DNA of 64,000 nt from Phoronis australis (taxonomy: Eukaryota > Phoronida > Phoronidae), in contig NMRA01000168.1 in NCBI GenBank assembly GCA_002633005.1, forward strand, positions 623,129 to 687,128, in the 5' to 3' direction. The position numbers and the translations under genes are program-made. Numbering within the stretch: the stretch's first letter is position 1; every line of letters starts with the position of its first letter. Below are positions 60,641 through 64,000 of this stretch, one piece after another. The notes beneath the pieces were generated by a model. The model saw only the letters and a program-made list of their open reading frames with translations. It did no database searches and had not been told where the DNA came from.

Positions 60641-63600
60641 TAAAGGAACATGAAGGCCCATCGACATCGTCTGCCATTTTGTCTTTTTAAAATGCACTTG
60701 CTTCTCTCAAAACCAGTAATTACAAATATCAATTCTTACTCGTTTAATCTTAAAGGCATTTGTTTCTTTTCAAAAGTTCTACAGAGTGTTTAAATTAACA
60801 TGATTATGTAAAAGAAATGAAAGAATACAAGAGGGTTACACGTACATTTTTTATAAATCCTCAAGCTTAACCTCAACTGACTCCCTCAGTGGGCAAAGGT
60901 CATCAGGTTCAGTTTTGATACTAGCCGCTTAATAAACCCGGAAAACATCTTGTTTTCATGTGAAATAGTTTAGACTTGGTTTCTATAACTATTTAAAGCA
61001 GACTTCTTGCCTAAAAGTTTGTTCAAATGGTCTGTAAACTCTGCTCGTCATTTCCAAACAATGAAAATAGACAGTTTGCAAGACATTTTTCACTTAAGTG
61101 CAAAGTTGAAGCAAGATTTTTTATTGCTCAGTCATCAAGACTAACTCTTTAATTGTATGTTCAAACCGTCACATAAGGCTACAAGGTGTTTAATGGCAGT
61201 AAGAAGGTCAAAGAAATGGCCACAAAAATTAGCCCCAAAAAGTGGTCTGTGGATTATCTCCCCTGTCAAGCACAAAACTGTTTTAATAAATGGCACAAAA
61301 TTATGCACAGTAAACGTGGGTTATTTCAGCCACCAAAATATAGCTTTTGATCTATTTTGTATGTTACTCATTTTTGTTACTGAAAACATGCGATTTTGAG
61401 ACGGCTAATATGCCCAATTGTGCCAATTTGTGTTATCATGCTCCAGCGGAGAACTTAGGGGTCATTGAGTGCACAAAATTTGGCATTTGGGTTTTTGTTA
61501 GGATACCTATACATGTACATGTACAAAAATGAAGTTGTTTTGAATTTTGACGTACATGTACAGACTGTTTTTTGAAAATCTACTGGTTTTTATATGGACT
61601 GCCTCTTATTGTTCAAGTCAAGTTCGTGTAATAAGTCTTCAAATCTGGATGTGCATACCTTCGATAACAAAAAAATCTACATTGATCATTTTTATCGAGT
61701 AGAAATCATGACTCATTCCATGGTACAAAACCGGTGAGAGCATTCGTGGATGACACAATGATTGTTCTCAAGAATTCAAATTCAGCACAATACGTTCTGA
61801 ATTTAGAAAAATAGCTTTTTGAAAGGTCGGTTCTGGAGATGTGATTGTAACTTTAAATAAAGTTTACAACAGGAGGGAGTCACTGGACTTGGGAAATTTC
61901 GTTTGAGCAAGATACACTCAAAAAACTTCATGGATATTTTAACCTGTGCGTGGCCCAGTATGTGTTAGTATCAAAAATAACATGGTCTTTAATTACATTT
62001 AGTGTACCAACAACATGTTGAACAGATGCAATTGGCTATCAATAGACATATCAAGAAATGGCTCGGTTCACCAACTGATCTGTGTGCTCTTTGGATTGCA
62101 TGACAGACCTACAAAGATAATCTTGCCATTTGTGTCTAAGAACACGATCACGTTTCAAAGTGACGTCAACTGCTGAACTTTAAGATTTCCTCTGACTGTA
62201 CGTTCTGTGCGAAGTATATCTTTCTGTATTAGGGCTGACTGTGGAAAGCTCAAAAAGCAACTGAATGAGCTATTACTTCTGATAAAACGATAGGAATTGT
62301 GGGATTACACCAGTCATATTACCAAGGTATCGCCTACAGTCGAATGGAATATCCTTTTTGATCAAAAGGTAATTTACTCTGCTCTCAGGACAGGAGTATG
62401 CTATACAACAATCTCTGCAGGGTCAATGGATAACATGGGTATCTCCGATGGATCTTAAGTTGAATCGGTCAGATTTATTGTCAATGTCTGGTCAATGTCT
62501 CAGTTATGCCATTCGTTCAACTGATGACCAACAACATGTGCCAACTCAAACCAACTGGTAAAATGGGGGGTCTTGTTGACCCTGGACTCTGCGTGCTGTG
62601 TGGAGATCAAGCTGCGACATAGCCTCATGTGCTGTGGAGTTGCTCTCTGTCACTGTCAAGCGGCAGATGTACGTGGCGTCACAAGAGAGTCTGTCTATTG
62701 CTTGGAAATTGCAATCAGTAAAACATCCAAGTAGGATTATATCTCATGTAATTTGTCGTACACAGTGAGGACTCCAAGTTAGCACGCTTACATAGTAAGT
62801 ACAGTATTGTGTTTGGAGGAGCGAGGAACTGGAAGCCAGCTGCAAATTCAAAGAATGGAGGCTCCTACCCTAGTCATCACTGAAACTGTTCAACACCCAT
62901 TATCTGCTCAGATTCGACCAAGACAATGGTTATAGTCAAACTGTCCGATGTGAACCTAGTATTGAGGATTGTCATTACTTAAAGGTTGCCAAGTATGAGG
63001 AACGAAAAAAAATTTGCGAAGCATAAGGCTACACCGTCAATTCATTCGCCGTCAAACTTGAAACTAGAGGTTTCCCTGGCTGATCTTTATGGACTGTCAT
63101 CAAAAAGACATGATTTTCACCCCGAGACAAGAATCGATTTTTCAGACAGATATGTATATGTTCTGTGGCTGAGGTAACGTCAAAGCGGATTTAGTGGTGG
63201 AGAAATGAGAAGTCCTGGCTAGTGGCCAATGGTTTCTCAAGTCCCATGCTTGCCAGAGCCAGACATCCATAAAAAACTACATGTATTTGGCCTCCGTCGT
63301 TACTGGTGGCTGTCGGCGGCCCCCACATATCGTGTAAATAGTTCAAAATCCAAAAACTCTGGCTTTATAATCTGTTTGAATGTTTGCCACAGTTCACCTA
63401 ATTTGTTTGAGGCTTGTCCTTTGACGATTTTTCCAAAAATCACGACAATAGTTTTATTTTAATCCCCGTCTTTGGACACTTTAGCAAGTTCGAGTCGAAC
63501 AAGCATTGGTTAGGCGGAGCAAACATTTTCAGTCCTTGTGTTCCTAAAGTCAAAATTCCTCTCCATCGCCTCCAATGCAACTTGCACCACATCGCCATAG

Positions 63601-64000
63601 GCATGCTGATTCATTGACCTTTGGTGCTCACCGCCAGGTGAGAGCCATAAAATCGGGTACCGGGTCCTTCCAATATGTGCGAGAACATTTCATTTTTAGA
63701 CCTGCCCAGTTTACAAAGTTACCAGAATAAGATATTCCTGACACGTTGGTTTACTGTCACGTGACAAGAAAACAGTGCGCATTTTGAACTAACTGCAGGC
63801 TGTGAACCTGGAAGACATTTTTAAAAAACATTTTCGGAATTTGTTTGTGTTAACCTAAATTCTAGTTTATTCCAGAGGAATATTTAGAAGTTACAAAATC
63901 TGTGGGATGTTGTGCTCCTCATCGCCTTAAGTTTAAGTTGGTTTCCGCAAGACTTCTCCTAGACGCCTACAGTTTAATGGAGAATAGTAAAATCTCTCCG
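60641..64000. other. Spacer to the end of the window
   Basis: No gene could be supported. Small ORFs (61157-61399, 62986-63177, 63229-63462) have no motif. A von Willebrand D exon was looked for (Gly-Asp-Pro-His motif) and not seen. Confidence 0.4.

Overview
The window is nuclear DNA from an animal. Coding sequence is carried by short to medium exons with GT/AG boundaries that join in consistent phase, introns are long and AT-rich, and the non-coding DNA is full of inverted-repeat DNA transposons, tRNA-derived SINE heads and small tandem repeats. The protein types (calcium-binding EGF, long fibronectin-III-like arrays, AMOP, THAP, P2X7-like C-terminal domain) and the density of foldback elements suggest a marine invertebrate. 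I cannot separate mollusc/brachiopod, hemichordate, cephalochordate and cnidarian from the sequence alone.

Region 1 (470-36773, + strand) is one very large gene whose 5' end lies upstream of the window. Nineteen exons join in one open frame of about 3,336 residues: a Cys-containing segment, four EGF-like or Cys-rich modules, two unrecognised modules, then about 20 tandem fibronectin-III-like repeats with the signature W-x-GF-x-D-x-x-SGI-x-x-Y and N-x-AGL ... VD-x-TPP. It ends at a stop codon exactly at the end of a repeat. It should be a secreted or cell-surface adhesion/matrix protein. Its introns hold foldback elements, a TIR element with a 5-bp target duplication, SINE heads and short repeat families.

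Region 2 (36774-48472) has no host gene that I recognise. It contains interspersed repeats, an inverted-repeat element (40387-41669) and a 5.1-kb DNA transposon (43324-48468) with perfect 19-bp terminal inverted repeats and TTAA target duplications. That transposon carries a P2X7-like gene at one end and a THAP-domain gene in the opposite direction at the other end.

Region 3 (49066-54781, + strand) has five in-phase exons encoding an AMOP-domain protein. They are either the 3' part of the region 1 gene or a second gene that continues past what I can find in the window.

Region 4 (54782-64000) is mobile-element territory. It has a 1.69-kb TTAA-flanked transposon (56335-58024) with about 157-bp arms and the same convergent THAP / P2X7-like pair, internally deleted. 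It also has a 990-bp TIR element with a GGGTA duplication and a decayed DDE-type transposase fragment on the minus strand (60020-60640).

The most interesting point is that two unrelated-looking TTAA (Kolobok-type) elements independently carry the same head-in, convergent THAP + P2X7-like gene pair. This suggests that the P2X7-like protein is a genuine second gene of this transposon group.
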